Positions 9,953-22,131 of a stretch of 64,000 bases of DNA are shown piece after piece. Position 1 is the first letter of the stretch. Each line of letters opens with the position of its first letter. The stretch is taken from NCBI GenBank assembly GCA_963693315.1, contig OY856186.1, positions 135,290,428 to 135,354,427 of the forward strand, in the 5' to 3' direction. The position numbers were made by a program, and so were the translations under genes. The notes below the pieces were generated by a model. The model ran no database searches and had not been told where the DNA came from. It saw only the letters and a program-made list of their open reading frames with translations. The stretch comes from Diogma glabrata. Taxonomy: Eukaryota; Arthropoda; Insecta; Diptera; Cylindrotomidae.

Positions 9953-12900
9953 TGTAATGAAGCGCTTTCTCAATGGCGAACCAATGAGAAGGACATAGCA
10001 GGAAGCGTACCTAGCGAGATTGATTTTCAAGCCCCAAACTAGCTTCAGCCCATGGGAACGATAAAGTAACCCTGCTACTTCAGCACAAATACAGAAATGT
10101 ACGCTATTTACGAAAATTTGCAGAAATGAAAAAAAATACAAGTGGAAAAACGGAGACTCTGGCGACCCCTGTGGCGAAAGACCCACGATCAACACGTCCA
10201 ACCCCTACGTTCACTCACATACGCCCACACACACACACACACATTCACACCCCTTTATCATTATGACCTAAGTAATAAAAATAAATTTACTCACCCCATG
10301 ATTAAACCCCGTCCTCCTATTCTGCTTCCATCAGCCCTCCATCCGCACGTGGATCACGTTAGGAATCTCTCAAAAATATTTTGTATGATGAAAATGTTGA
10401 ATGAAGTTGCACGTACAAACGTGGTACGAAATGTTAAGTGGAAACGTTATGCAAATTCGTAAAATTTTGTTGAATCAAAAATTATGTAATTGATGTAAAA
10501 TATTGTTGAAGCAAAAATGATAAGTAGAAACGATATGCAAATTCGTAAAATTTTGTTGAATCGAAAAAATATTGTAACGGATGTAAAATTTTGTTGAATC
10601 AAAAATTATGTAATTGGTGTAAAATATTGTTGAATCAAAAATGGTAAACAGGAACGTTACATCAACTTGTATAAAGAATGTTGTAATTGATGTAAAATTT
10701 CGTTGAATCAAAAATGATGTAATTGACGTAAAATATTGTTGAAGCAAGAATGATAAGTAGAAACGTTATGCAAATTCGTAAAATTTTGGTGAATCAAAAA
10801 AATATTGTAACTGATGTAAAATTTTGTTGAATCAAAAATTATGTAATTGATGTAAAATATTGTTGAATCAAAAATGGTAAACAGGAACGTTACATCAACT
10901 TGTATAAAGAAAATGTTGTAATTGATGTAAAATTTTGTTGAATCAAAAATGATGTAATTGATGTAAAATGTTGTTGAAGCAAAAATGATAAGTAGAAACG
11001 TTATGCAAATTCGTAAAATTTTGGTGAATCGAAAAAATATTGTAACTGATGTAAAATTTTGTTGAATCAAAAATTATGTAATTGATGTAAAATATTGTTG
11101 ATGCAAAAATGATAAGTAGAAACGTTATATAAATTGGTAAAATTTTGTTGAATCAAGAATGATACGTTGAAACGTTTTATAAATTGGTAAAAGTTTGTTG
11201 CATCGAAAATGTTGTAATTGAGGTAAACAATTGTTGAAAAAAAAAATGTTGTAATTGATGCAAAACGTCGTTGAACCAAATTTGTAATTATATTTGATAC
11301 CAACATACAACTTATATAACAGCAGTTCACAAAAAAAAACCGTTGTCTTCAATTAATCTTGAAAGGCGGCAGCAGTACAATTAGATGCTTGAATTGGAGT
11401 CAATCCCCATACGGCAATACAATGGCGATAACAGGCGTTGTCTCCTAGTAACATATGATACGGCAATAGGATGAAATCACGTAAAACTCAAGTATATTCA
11501 ATACGGCAGCAATATGACCATAGGTTGCACCCAATTCGATTAATATGACCAAATGTTACACTCAAGTTGATTACAACGCGAAAGTATTCCGATAACAGGT
11601 TATATCAGTCAATGACGGCATACACTGACGCAATAATTTTGGATTGAATGTTGTACGAGTTTAACCACACAAGCACCTAAACAGACGGTTATTATTTCTG
11701 GTATTCTTCCCTTATAACTGTATTGGTGGTAAGTATCAAATATAAAGTATATCTTTATAATTTTATTCGGATTTAATCAAATATATTTAACAAATTTTGA
11801 CACTGAGATACATTATCCTACGTTTTCCTTAGAGTTAATTGTACACGCACAAACATATAATTAATTTCTTTTATACTGTTATTTGTAGTATGCAACAAAT
11901 GTAATTACTATTTTTTTCTTTTTTTTTTATTTTTTTATAATGCTATTTTGGTTCAAATAAATAAATTTAACTAATCTGGACACTCAATTTATTTAAAACT
12001 AAGTTTTCTTTTATATTACACATAATTAGTGTAAACAAACAAACATATAATCATCATTTTTTGTTTCATCATATAATGACAAATAACAGGCAGGTAGTAC
12101 TTATTTTATTTTGGTTTACAAAAAAAAATTTACTAATTTTGACACTGAATTAAATTAATCTAAGTTTTCTTTTATATCGCACATATTTAGCTTAAACAAA
12201 CAAACACATAATCATTTTTTTTACTTCCTCTTTAAATAATCGCAATTGTTATCCTACTTGACTGGAATACTTGAAAATATGCTACTTGAACTGAATACTT
12301 GAAAATAAGTTACTTGAACCGTAAGTCTCAAGACCCTCCAATAAAAAAAAATCGCAGCGGTTGCATGTAATAAACATCAGGTATATTTTCTTATGTTATT
12401 TTGGTTCAAATAAGCAAATTTATTCCTAATTTTGCCACTGAATTAAACTAACCGAAGTTTTATTTAATATTGCACATATTTAGTTTGAATAAACAATCAC
12501 ATAATCATTTTCGTTTTATACCACTATCAAATTAAGTTGTTCTGAGTGTTCGGTGGTACAAGAAAAACTATCAGACCCTATATGAGGCATCCAGACAAGT
12601 TACAAATATCAGTTGAACGACAAAATCTTTACTTTATGTAAAACTATCTCCACTCGATCATTCAAGTATAACAGTTTAGTGCGATTGTATATTAACTAGG
12701 TTATATTTGATTTAAGATCTATCTCACTCGTCCTTGAGTGCTTTACGTCACCGTTTGGTTAACCATATCAGAAATGTCGAGATTTACAAGTGACCATCAA
12801 CTACGGTTGTAGGTTACGTAATTTTGGCTGGTAACAAATGAAAAGTTTTCTTATATTAACAAAACGAAATAGTACTCACTGATTTAAGATGCAACTACCG

Positions 12901-14175
12901 AGACTTTGATTATTCTCGTATAATCTCCAGTTTTGTGGGTTACCTTTGTTTTGGAGGTCGTTTAAAATTCTGTAACATACCGTTTAGAACGAATCAATCA
13001 TGAATCGTAATGATGATTTCTGCATCTCTTGTGGGTCAGACCGGATCTGCACTAACTAATTGTGGTTGCCACCTTTTTATGTATAATTATATGAGTTTAA
13101 CACTTCGATTTAATTTATTTGGATGGAATTTGTTTTATTTCCAATTACCAAACATGCAAAACACTTTTTATTACCATCTGGAACAAATAAACACGACCGC
13201 GCCCATCAGATCTGTCAACCAAACAAATAACCAATGAATTAATCGTCGAATGGAATGAAAATAGAACTAAGAGAATGAAAAGGCTACAGTGGCTCATTAT
13301 ATAGCCAAATTTTTAGTCTCGCAATAACTCGAATACAGTGTTTAGATGGGAGATAATTAATTTACATCAGATTTTCAAATTATTGGGAACTTTTTATAGT
13401 TACACAAAACCGTTTGCTGTTTGATAATATTGTACGAAAATAAGGTTGGGATCCCCAATATTTCCGACACATTCATAACACGTATAATTGAATTCAAAAT
13501 GAATCAAATACAGATTCGATCAATGTTATGATGTTTAGACATTTAATAACTACATTCTGCAATATCAATACAGTGAAGTTCAGATCAATCACGGAAGGAC
13601 TGTTTAAAGCAAAACACTCATACAAAGACAAATCAAATGTTTAACAAAGCAGAAATAGTAATTCGTTGTATGTTGACGATTGGAAACAAAATACACGTAG
13701 CTGTTATGAGGTTTTGAGAATTTCGTTATTTCATTACGGTTTGTGTTTTGAAACAAAAAAGTTCAAACTCAAGTAGTAAGGCGAGAACAATCGAATGGAA
13801 GTATAACGCGCGTCAATTTTAGTGCGTTGCAAGATTAAATTCTGATTAATTTTTAGTGGTTATACGGATGATGATTAATGAAAATTATTAATTAATTCAA
13901 ATTAACCAATATTGTGTTATATTAATGAATAAAGAAATCAAGGTAATTAGTGCAATTTTCTTTCTCCCATACGTTTGTCCGGCTATTGTAGATTTAGTAG
14001 ATTTTAAGAAATATAAGGAAACTATGGGTTAAGGAGACTACATGAAATATGACTATTGATGATGAAGGGATGAGAATCTATTACAAGTGGTACAGATTAA
14101 TATAAGGAATAACAACTAAGGAAACTGCGACTGTAACACACTACGTTCTGACATTAATCCAGACTATCCATTACA
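9953..14175 (-). repeat. 5' LTR of the giant-LTR element
   Basis: It is the partner of 1284-5509. Differences seen include an A/G at 11627, a C/A difference near 11811, a T/C in the ACTTCCTC stretch near 12225, an A/G at 13012 and one near 14036, plus a (CA)n and a homopolymer length change. That is about 99.9% identity. As the 5' LTR it should carry the promoter, but no convincing core promoter could be chosen by eye. Confidence 0.85.
10447..11290. repeat. Nested tandem repeats inside the 5' LTR
   Basis: This is the counterpart of the array at 1780-2620, with the same ~36-bp modules in ~235-bp higher-order units. The copy number is the same, as expected if both derive from one template at the last transposition. 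Confidence 0.8.
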
Positions 14176-14400
14176 ATTTGTACGCGTAACATGAGATAAT
14201 AACAGGTGTAAATAAAAGGTAAGTGAACTAAACAGACTCTGGCGACCCCTGCGTACGAACGAACCACGATCACCACGTCCAACCCCCATATTTCAGCACT
14301 CATTCACACACTCTCGCATCTCATCCATTCATGCACACACACACACTCACACCCACACATACACACACATGCATGTGGTGTTCCCTTTAGGGATATTCGT
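14176..14400 (-). repeat. Right part of the older related LTR, with TSD
   Basis: It starts with the target duplication ATTT (14176-14179). It then continues the old LTR interrupted at 1283: GACTCTGGCGACCCCTG, CCACGATCA and ACGTCCAACCCC recur at the same relative places as in the younger LTR (compare 1484-1540), followed by a degenerate CA-rich tract. Beyond about 14400 the similarity can no longer be followed by eye, and its far terminus was not found. Confidence 0.7.
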
Positions 14401-15393
14401 GCACCACAGATATTTGTTTGTTTTTTCAATATTAATCGAAGGAGGTACTTACTGGTTTATCTCCCAGGTGAGGCTTCTCAATATGGTTCACTGTCTTAAA
14501 GGAAAACTCGCAAAAGTTGTTTTCACTATTTTATTTATTTAGTTTATCGAAATACTTATGGTTACTTGTTGTTTTGTTTCACACTTTACAATTATAAAAT
14601 ATTTGATTTAATTTAATTAAACTTGGAGCTATTTCTCCAGCACTTTTGTTTCACACACGTAAACTTGAACTTGAATTGTTTGGGATTCGTTTTCCCCGCG
14701 GTTTAAATTTGGAATGACGGTCGGACGCGTACTACTCGAGAACTGATTTGTTTAACGAAAAATCAGTAGTATTTATTCCAACGGTTTTCGCTTGGGCATA
14801 AATCAGTTGACCAATCGAAAAGCGTTGTTTTAAAAGAAAAATAAAATAAAATAAAATATAAATATCATAGTAATCGAATTTTCATTTTTTAACATTCTTT
14901 ATTACTTTTTTTGTCGTTTTTTTACAGAAAAATTAATTACTGAAGGGTTTTATTACTTTCCGGTAATATGGAAATATTTTAGTTTTAGCTCGTGTAGTGT
15001 TTTATGTTTCGAATTTACAATGGAACTATTGTTGTGATTAATTTAGTTGATATTTTGATTTAATAAATGGAAAAGTTATTTGAAAGGAATCTATGGATGA
15101 AGGTTGAAATGAATGTATGGATTGTATAGTGCACTATATTGCACTTTGAATTGTAACCAGTTGGACTTTGAATTATAGAAATTTGTTGTTTGAATTAAAA
15201 GAATGTATGGATTGTATATTGGACTTTGTAATCAGTTGGACCTTGAATTATAGATATTTATACTACAGCTGCAATGTTAGTAAATTGTTTGGAATGTTTC
15301 GTTACTTGGAAAATAGACATAAAAAATAAATACATTTTGTGTTTTTATGAGACTTTTTTAAGGTTGGGAGATTTCTTATGTGGTTTTATTTTA
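14401..15393. other. AT-rich stretch without recognised gene
   Basis: This probably includes the rest of the old LTR. Around 15090-15260 there are two or three loose repeats of GAATGTATGGATTGTAT and GTAATCAGTTGGAC-type segments, a small worn tandem duplication. No coding region is supported. Confidence 0.45.
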
Positions 15394-15944
15394 TATATGA
15401 GCAATTTCACGAAGATTCAACATCGTTTTGACTTGATCCCTTTTAATTTTGATTATTTTTTGTTTATGGATAGTCTTTGATAAATAAAAAATACAAGTTC
15501 TCTTCGAATTTTTTTTTCGACCAGGGGCTTCACAGGGTGCCCCTCAATTTTTTGTTATTTTGGGATGTGAGTGCATTTTGACGAGCGATTGCAGAAAAAC
15601 TACTGAATCGATTTTCATAAATGATATGTCGTTGAATAGGTATTAGAACAAAGTTTTCAAAAATGTACACTGTTAATTTTTTGAAATAATTTTTAACGGT
15701 GTAACATAAGAAAAAAACGGTGTAATTGAAAAAAAGATGGCATAGCCTTTTTTTTTTTTATTAAACCAAATTGAAGCTTATTTTATATCTAACCACTTGT
15801 GAAAGTTTAGGACACGCGTTATTTTTTGTTTTAAAGATAAAATTCGTTGTGCATATGACTGTCGGGAATCAGTTTTTTTTTGTTCTGAAAGAAAATTATA
15901 AAAATGGCGATTTTTTAATTCAAATTTTTTTTTATGTTAAATAT

Positions 15945-16165
15945 CAAATATTTTATTATTAGATGAACTTTTTAAAATATTATAAAAATTACATATGTAG
16001 TACAATAAATTAAATAAATACAATTGTTAAAAATGATTTACTTATTTTACAAACAGAAGTTTCTTTTGAATAGGAAAACAGTTCTGCAATTATTTTCTTT
16101 GTATTAGATGGCATAAAAAAATGAAATGTTTATTTGTCACTTTTAGTAATCACTTATCACTCTTA
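15945..16165 (-). pseudogene. Extra diverged copy of the transposase 3' end
   Basis: This matches 16305-16520, the end of the transposase gene plus adjoining inner-arm sequence, in the same orientation. Shared pieces include TTACTTATTTTAC, AGTTTCTTTTGA and the GGCATAAAAAAATGAAATG / GGTACAAAAGAATGAAATT region. It is a direct duplication of the gene's tail, diverged well beyond the TIR arms. Confidence 0.6.
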
Positions 16166-16398
16166 TAAAAAATAATTTGACAGTCTCGACTGCAAACAAA
16201 AAAGCCGTATATATAACAAAATCTATTTAGGAACTTTTGACTGGAGAAGTATTATGTTCGTATTATGTTATTATGGTCATAAAGTAAAAGATTGTATTTT
16301 AACATTAAATTACAAATATTTTATTATTGAATAAACTTTTTAAAGTATCATACAAATTATATATGTAGGTTAAAGAAAATAAATATAGTTATTAAAAA

Positions 16399-17790
16399 TT
16401 ATTTACTTATTTTACATTTAAAAGTTTCTTTTGAGTTGGAAAACATTTTTGCATTTATTGTCTTAGTATTTAATGGTACAAAAGAATGAAATTTTTGAGT
16501 TCCACTTATAGTAATCACATTTTTATATCGATTTTGTAATTTTTCTTTTGTTAATTGATATTCATTTTTATCGGCGTATCCAAAGTTCATGGTAGATTCC
16601 CATTTTAAAGCCCATTCGAAAAGTTTTTTTGGTGTATCAATAATATCTTTGCTCCCTATACTATAACGGTGTTCAGCACGCTTCAGTGTACCACCAATTC
16701 CATCACAAGGTCCCTTTCCATGGCTGGTAGCATGAAAATGCAATTCTGCATCAACCTTAAAGTCTTTTTTGTGGTGGCATAAGTTAATTAGGTTATGTTT
16801 ATTTTTGTATTGAGAAGGTGCACCGTCAGTGTTATAAATTATTTTCGTAATATAAGAATTTATATGCGTTTTGAAGAATTCAATAAGTTTTGTAATGAAA
16901 AGATGGACTGTAGTACTGTTGTGATCGTTTATATCCGAAATGAGTATAAAACTTCGGTGCTGTATATATTCACTTGCGGCACTTTTAAAATAAATGACAA
17001 ATGGATGAATAGTAGCTTGTGAATTATTATAATAATAGCCTTGAACTGCATCCTGAATTATGAAGCCGTAGTTTTCAGAAAAATCTCCTTGAACGAAGCA
17101 CTTCCTGCTTCTAATTTTTTTTCTCAATGAATGTAGATTGCTGTTTTACTATAAAGTTGTGTGGTATCAAAATTTGTAAACGGTAAATAAATTTTTTCAT
17201 AAATTCTTCAACAGTTTCTATTAAAGTATCCAAATTGCATTGATCAGTGGTATTCCATTGTTGATATTTGACTTGAAGGATTCCTTTGGAAATCATTTAG
17301 TAATTTTTCTTCCAGTTGTTGAAGCTTTTTTGAACGTTCATTGCCCTTCAAAGTATGACAATCTTCTGTTAATTCACCACATGAAACAAAGTCAATTAAT
17401 GTTTTATAATTCTGGAAAGAAGCATCAGTAATCCAAGACATCTTAGAGTGTTGAATCATTAGTTTTATATTTTGATGTATGGTACACACGCACACATTAT
17501 GAACTCCTTGGGATAATTTTATACATTCTTGTGGTCGAAGGGACGTGAATTTAGTAAATCCTATTTTCACATCAGGAAACTTATTTTTAAACTCCACATA
17601 AGCTTCATTTAATGTACATAGCAATAAGCGCTTTTGCGTTTTTATGCGCTCATCTCCTTTTTAGAGATACTGCATCTCGTTTGCCTGGCAATAATCTACT
17701 GATTTCATCACTTTTATAGAACTGCCCCACAAAATTTATATCTGTTGTGGATACACCTCTTTTATCCGTCGCAGATGAATGCTGAAAATT
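16399..17790 (-). pseudogene. Broken DDE-type transposase of the TIR element
   Basis: The reading frame is recovered in pieces. An upstream part near 17640-17790 includes FVGQFYKSDEISR. The piece at 17244-17624 includes KIGFTKFTSLRP and a cysteine/histidine segment, VCVCTIHQN. The piece at 17111-17296 includes IPHNFIVKQQS. The long piece at 16399-17127 starts near QGDFSENYGF and contains YNTDGAPSQYKNK and ATSHGKGPCDGIGG. The acidic DFSENY and TDGA positions look like catalytic acids of an RNase H-fold nuclease, and the GKGPCDG(I/V)GG motif is shared by a widespread invertebrate protein family that I associate with transposons. At least two frameshifts and one frame break make it non-functional. 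I cannot assign the superfamily with confidence. Lying between the inverted repeats supports its role as the element's transposase. Confidence 0.7.
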
Positions 17791-18613
17791 ATTTTCATGT
17801 AGAGTTTTACTGTTGTTTGGTATTATAATTATATTGTTATTATAATTATATTATTATATTTAAAAATATAATAATTTATATTATTATATTTAAAAAAAAT
17901 TCTACTTGAAGTCGTATTTTTCATTTATCAAAGGCTATCTATAAACTAAAAATAAACCAAATTAAAAAGGGTCGAGTCAAAATGTCGCAAAATTTTGCTG
18001 AACTTGGCTGAAATTGCGTTTTAAAAAGTTCATTTAATAATAAAATATTTGATATTTAACATAAAAAAAAATCTGAATCTAAAAATCGCCATTTTGATAA
18101 TTTTCCTTCAGAACAAAAAAAACTGATTCTCGACAGTCATATGCACAACGAATTTTATCTTTAAAACAAAAAATAACGCGTGTCCTAAACTTTCACAAGT
18201 GGTTAGATATAAAATAAGCTTCAATTTAGTTTAAAAAAAAAAAAAAAAAGGCTATGCTATCTTTTTTTCAATTACACTGTTATTTTCTTATGTTACACCG
18301 TTAAAAATTATTTCAAAAAATTAAAAGTGTACATTTTTAAAAACTTTGTTCTAATACCTATTCAACGACATATCATTTATGAAAATCGATTGAGTAGTTT
18401 TTCTACAATCGCTCGTCAAAATCTCACATCACAAAATAACAAAAAATTGAGGGGCACCCTGTGAAGACCCCTGGTCGAAAAAAAAATTCTAAGAGAACTT
18501 GTATTTTTTATTTATGAAAGACTATCCATAAACAAAAAATAATCAAAATTAAAAGGGGGCAAGTCAAAATTTCCCAAAAATTTGCTGAACTTGCGTGAAA
18601 TTGCTCATATATT

Positions 18614-20022
18614 AATTTGAATTGAGTTTGATCAATTAAAGATTTCTCAATTGACGGATGTAGGATTATGTTGCAGCTGTGGTTTATTATGTCTAGATTT
18701 GTTATAATGATCACTGAATCGATCAATGGGTCAATTGATTGGGATGATTTTGGATAATTGTTATCGAATGGGAGTATTGTGGGATTGTTTGGGTGTTTGT
18801 ATCAATGGGGTGGATCAGCCTGGTTACTGGTCCACCACATGCACACATCCAAGCCCATACGCCCAATTTACATGAGAAATATAATATAAATAAAAATTGT
18901 GGTAAAGCAAATAAAACAATATATAAATCTGTAATCAAAGAAAGATTGAAGCTTTAAAATTTAAAATAATACTATTCAAAGCTGGTCTACAATAGGTATA
19001 TAGTCATTAATAAAAAGAAAACTTCAACATCATTCGCTTCTTCTGCGATTTTTTATTGATCGAAATTCATCAGAACGGTTCCTTTTTAATTTCCGAAAAA
19101 ATACTAAAATTAAAATTTATTTGTTGAACCAACTCTCTCTAGTATTTACAAATCCAATGGTCCTTCATTTTCCGAATACGAAGTAAAAACCTCGAAACAT
19201 TATTATATTTACTGATCTGCTTTAGACCAAGATACCATGGGTTACGATTATGTAAAGGCATAACTTCATGACATCCACCATTAAACAAAATGAAGAAATT
19301 TGGTGATGAATAACGACAGCTCGTATTACGAAAATTTTCATATTTATCTCGAAAGGTATTAATCGTAACGTTAGTTTGTTTATTAGTCATACTATAGGAT
19401 GAGATTGGTTTGAGTAATTTCAATCCCGTAAAAGGTATTATTATTTTCTGGTGTAATAGTTTTTGCCTTGAAAAATTGTGAATGATTTCTAAAGCTTTTT
19501 CTTTAGACAATATGGTTTCAAAATTCAGCACCCATTATAGCAATAATAAAAATTACCATTAGTTGTAAGTAAATGAGTTTGGGTTAAATTTTAATGAATA
19601 TTATCATTAATGGTGCTATTAGGAACCTTGTAACCATTCGCTATTACTCTTGTTTTCCTTCATATTTTCCAACAACAAATTACTGATAATGAATGGCTAA
19701 ATCACATAAGATAATGCACTAATTAAAATTAGAAAAAAAATAAAATGAATCGTAATATTAATTACATATGCATTCACACGCCCACGTACACCCCATACAT
19801 TCACGCAAACATTCATAGTACAAACGCTTCCACATATATACATATTTAAAACGACTCACCCGATAGCTTGGCCAGCTCCCACTCCTGTTGTCCAAAGTTA
19901 ATCGCTCATCCTCATCCAGTTCATCGATTGGTGAGCTCTGACATCAGTATCACGACGACGATGTAAAAATTATTTTAATCCAAACTTGTTGATGATCCCC
20001 CTATTTTTTTGTATTACCGGAA
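18614..20022. other. AT-rich intergenic DNA, no recognised gene
   Basis: A minus-strand open frame of 130 codons at 19139-19531 has no motif I recognise, and the sequence around it is worn. I regard it as probably not a gene. CA-rich sequence lies at about 19765-19830, followed by ACTCACCC, loosely like the CA-rich part of the giant LTRs. Confidence 0.4.
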
Positions 20023-20058
20023 ATGTATCGTACTATTCAGGGAAATAGTACGATACAT
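20023..20058. repeat. Perfect 15-bp hairpin
   Basis: ATGTATCGTACTATT (20023-20037) is followed by the 6-base loop CAGGGA and then its exact reverse complement (20044-20058). It could be a small foldback relic, a transposon footprint, or a folded RNA. No gene adjoins it. Confidence 0.85.
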
Positions 20059-20370
20059 ACAGGAATGATGATGTCAACGTAATATCACAAAAACGAAATG
20101 GTCGTGCCGGATGCGTATTTATAATCGTAACATGCGGCCAAGTATTTCCCGTAAATTACACTCCAGCATTCAATCCACTGATTCACTTCGTCCTGATATC
20201 AGTGTTACCCCCAGAAATATCACAGAGATTTTGTGTCGATGAAGCTAGGATTTTAATAACACAACCATCTGGAACATGGTCAATCTCCCAATTTCAACAA
20301 GCAATTAAAATAAAGATTTTGGTTAAACAGTTTTTGGTTAAATCTATTTTTCTTCACATTTATTTTTATA

Positions 20371-20500
20371 TAACTTATGCCAAAACCGAATTATACGTAT
20401 TTATTTTTATATAAATTATGCTAACACAGAATTATACGTATTTTTTTTTATATAAATTATGCTAACACAGAATTTTACGTATATATTTTTATATGAGAAT
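20371..20500. repeat. ~52-bp tandem repeat
   Basis: A unit containing TATAAATTATGCTAACACAG and ATTATACGTATTTA-like sequence is repeated about 2.5 times with small changes. Confidence 0.75.
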
Positions 20501-21214
20501 GCAAAATTATTATTTATAGTTCTCTTTATCACAGTTTGAGGGATCATACAATATCACAGTAATTTTCACAGTCATATTATTATAATTTATTAGTTAAATT
20601 TTTATTACAGCACAAGACTGGGCAGTTTATTTAATTAAACGGATTCATTCTTTTCTGGAATTAATTCCTTTATTTTTAATTAATAAGATACACCACATGA
20701 AAACACTCGACGTCTAGCAGTCAAAACAAAACCACCAACAGCTGTGAACTGATTAGACATAAAGTCGAAATATGACTTTACATGGGTAGTAAATTTTTCC
20801 GTGTTTTTAGGTCGATTTCATATAAAAATCTACCTATTGCAATGGGCTTCATCTCGGAATTTGTTTATTTCATCAGCAATACATTGTATCATAGATTACA
20901 TATTTTGAACTTTGACTTAAAACACTAAAAAGTAAAAATACTAAATTTTGAGCTAGTACAAACAAATAAGAGATCAAAACATTAAAATGAAAATAAAAAC
21001 AAGAATTGCTAGAATAAAATTATTAACTATTATTCAAAAACGTGACGACAACAAAATAAAAAAAAAAATTAAACCTAAACAGAAACAAAACGAGGCAAAG
21101 TTATCCTAGAAATACAATTGATAATACATTTAGAACAGTTTAATACAAATTCAAGATAGATATATGTATAAATAAGTGAGTTTAAAAAGAGTTTAAAAAA
21201 AAAAAAAAAAAAAT
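20501..21214. other. AT-rich stretch without recognised gene
   Basis: Nothing coding is visible. The 19-base string TTTACATGGGTAGTAAATT at 20777-20795 occurs again at 35190-35208, followed in both places by a T-rich run. This suggests a shared dispersed repeat. Confidence 0.4.
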
Positions 21215-21938
<724 letters not shown>

Positions 21939-21941
21939 ATA

Positions 21942-21990
<49 letters not shown>

Positions 21991-22131
21991 ATATTTTTTT
22001 TTTTTTATTTCTTGTATAGTTACAAAAGAGGATATCTTAATTAACCGTTTTATTATACTATTCGTTAATGTTATATCGATGATGTTTTCTTCAGCTATCG
22101 GTTTGTGTTTGGTGAATATTATGTAATTGCT

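Larger units (their letters stand above)
1284..14175 (-). mobile_element. Giant-LTR retroelement (non-autonomous, LARD-like)
   Basis: Two direct repeats of about 4.2 kb (1284-5509 and 9953-14175) bound a 4.4-kb interior. Each begins TGTAATG and ends CATTACA, the expected TG...CA form. The four bases ATTT flank the whole unit. Next to the right repeat, on the minus strand, is an 18-base match to the 3' end of tRNA-Lys, which fixes the transcription direction as minus. The two repeats differ at only about five substitutions plus short indels, so the insertion is recent. The interior has no open gag or pol. It holds a worn integrase fragment, a DEAD-box helicase fragment and a tRNA-like sequence. 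No good polypurine tract precedes the 3' LTR. I infer a large non-autonomous derivative of a Ty3/gypsy-type element, moved by another element's enzymes. LTRs of 4.2 kb are far longer than usual. Confidence 0.82.
15394..18613 (-). mobile_element. DNA transposon with ~585-bp inverted repeats
   Basis: The segment 15394-15977 is inverted and repeated at 18023-18613 with roughly 90% similarity by eye. Outer ends read TATATGAGCAATTTCACG on the left and the reverse complement on the right. Shared landmarks include the CAGGGTGCCCCTCAA block, the GATATGTCGTTGAATAGGTA block and the CTTGTGAAAGTTTAGGACACGCG block. Between the arms lies a broken transposase gene on the minus strand. The ends lie in TATAT-rich sequence, so the target duplication cannot be defined. 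The superfamily is not certain. Confidence 0.8.

Noticed and set aside
1284..14175. Simple segmental duplication of host DNA as an explanation for the two 4.2-kb copies
   Set aside because: TG...CA ends, the four-base duplication and the tRNA-Lys primer site beside one copy all fit an LTR element better.
19139..19531. A 130-codon minus-strand frame
   Set aside because: No motif recognised, and surrounding sequence worn. It may be an exon or relic, but there is no positive evidence.
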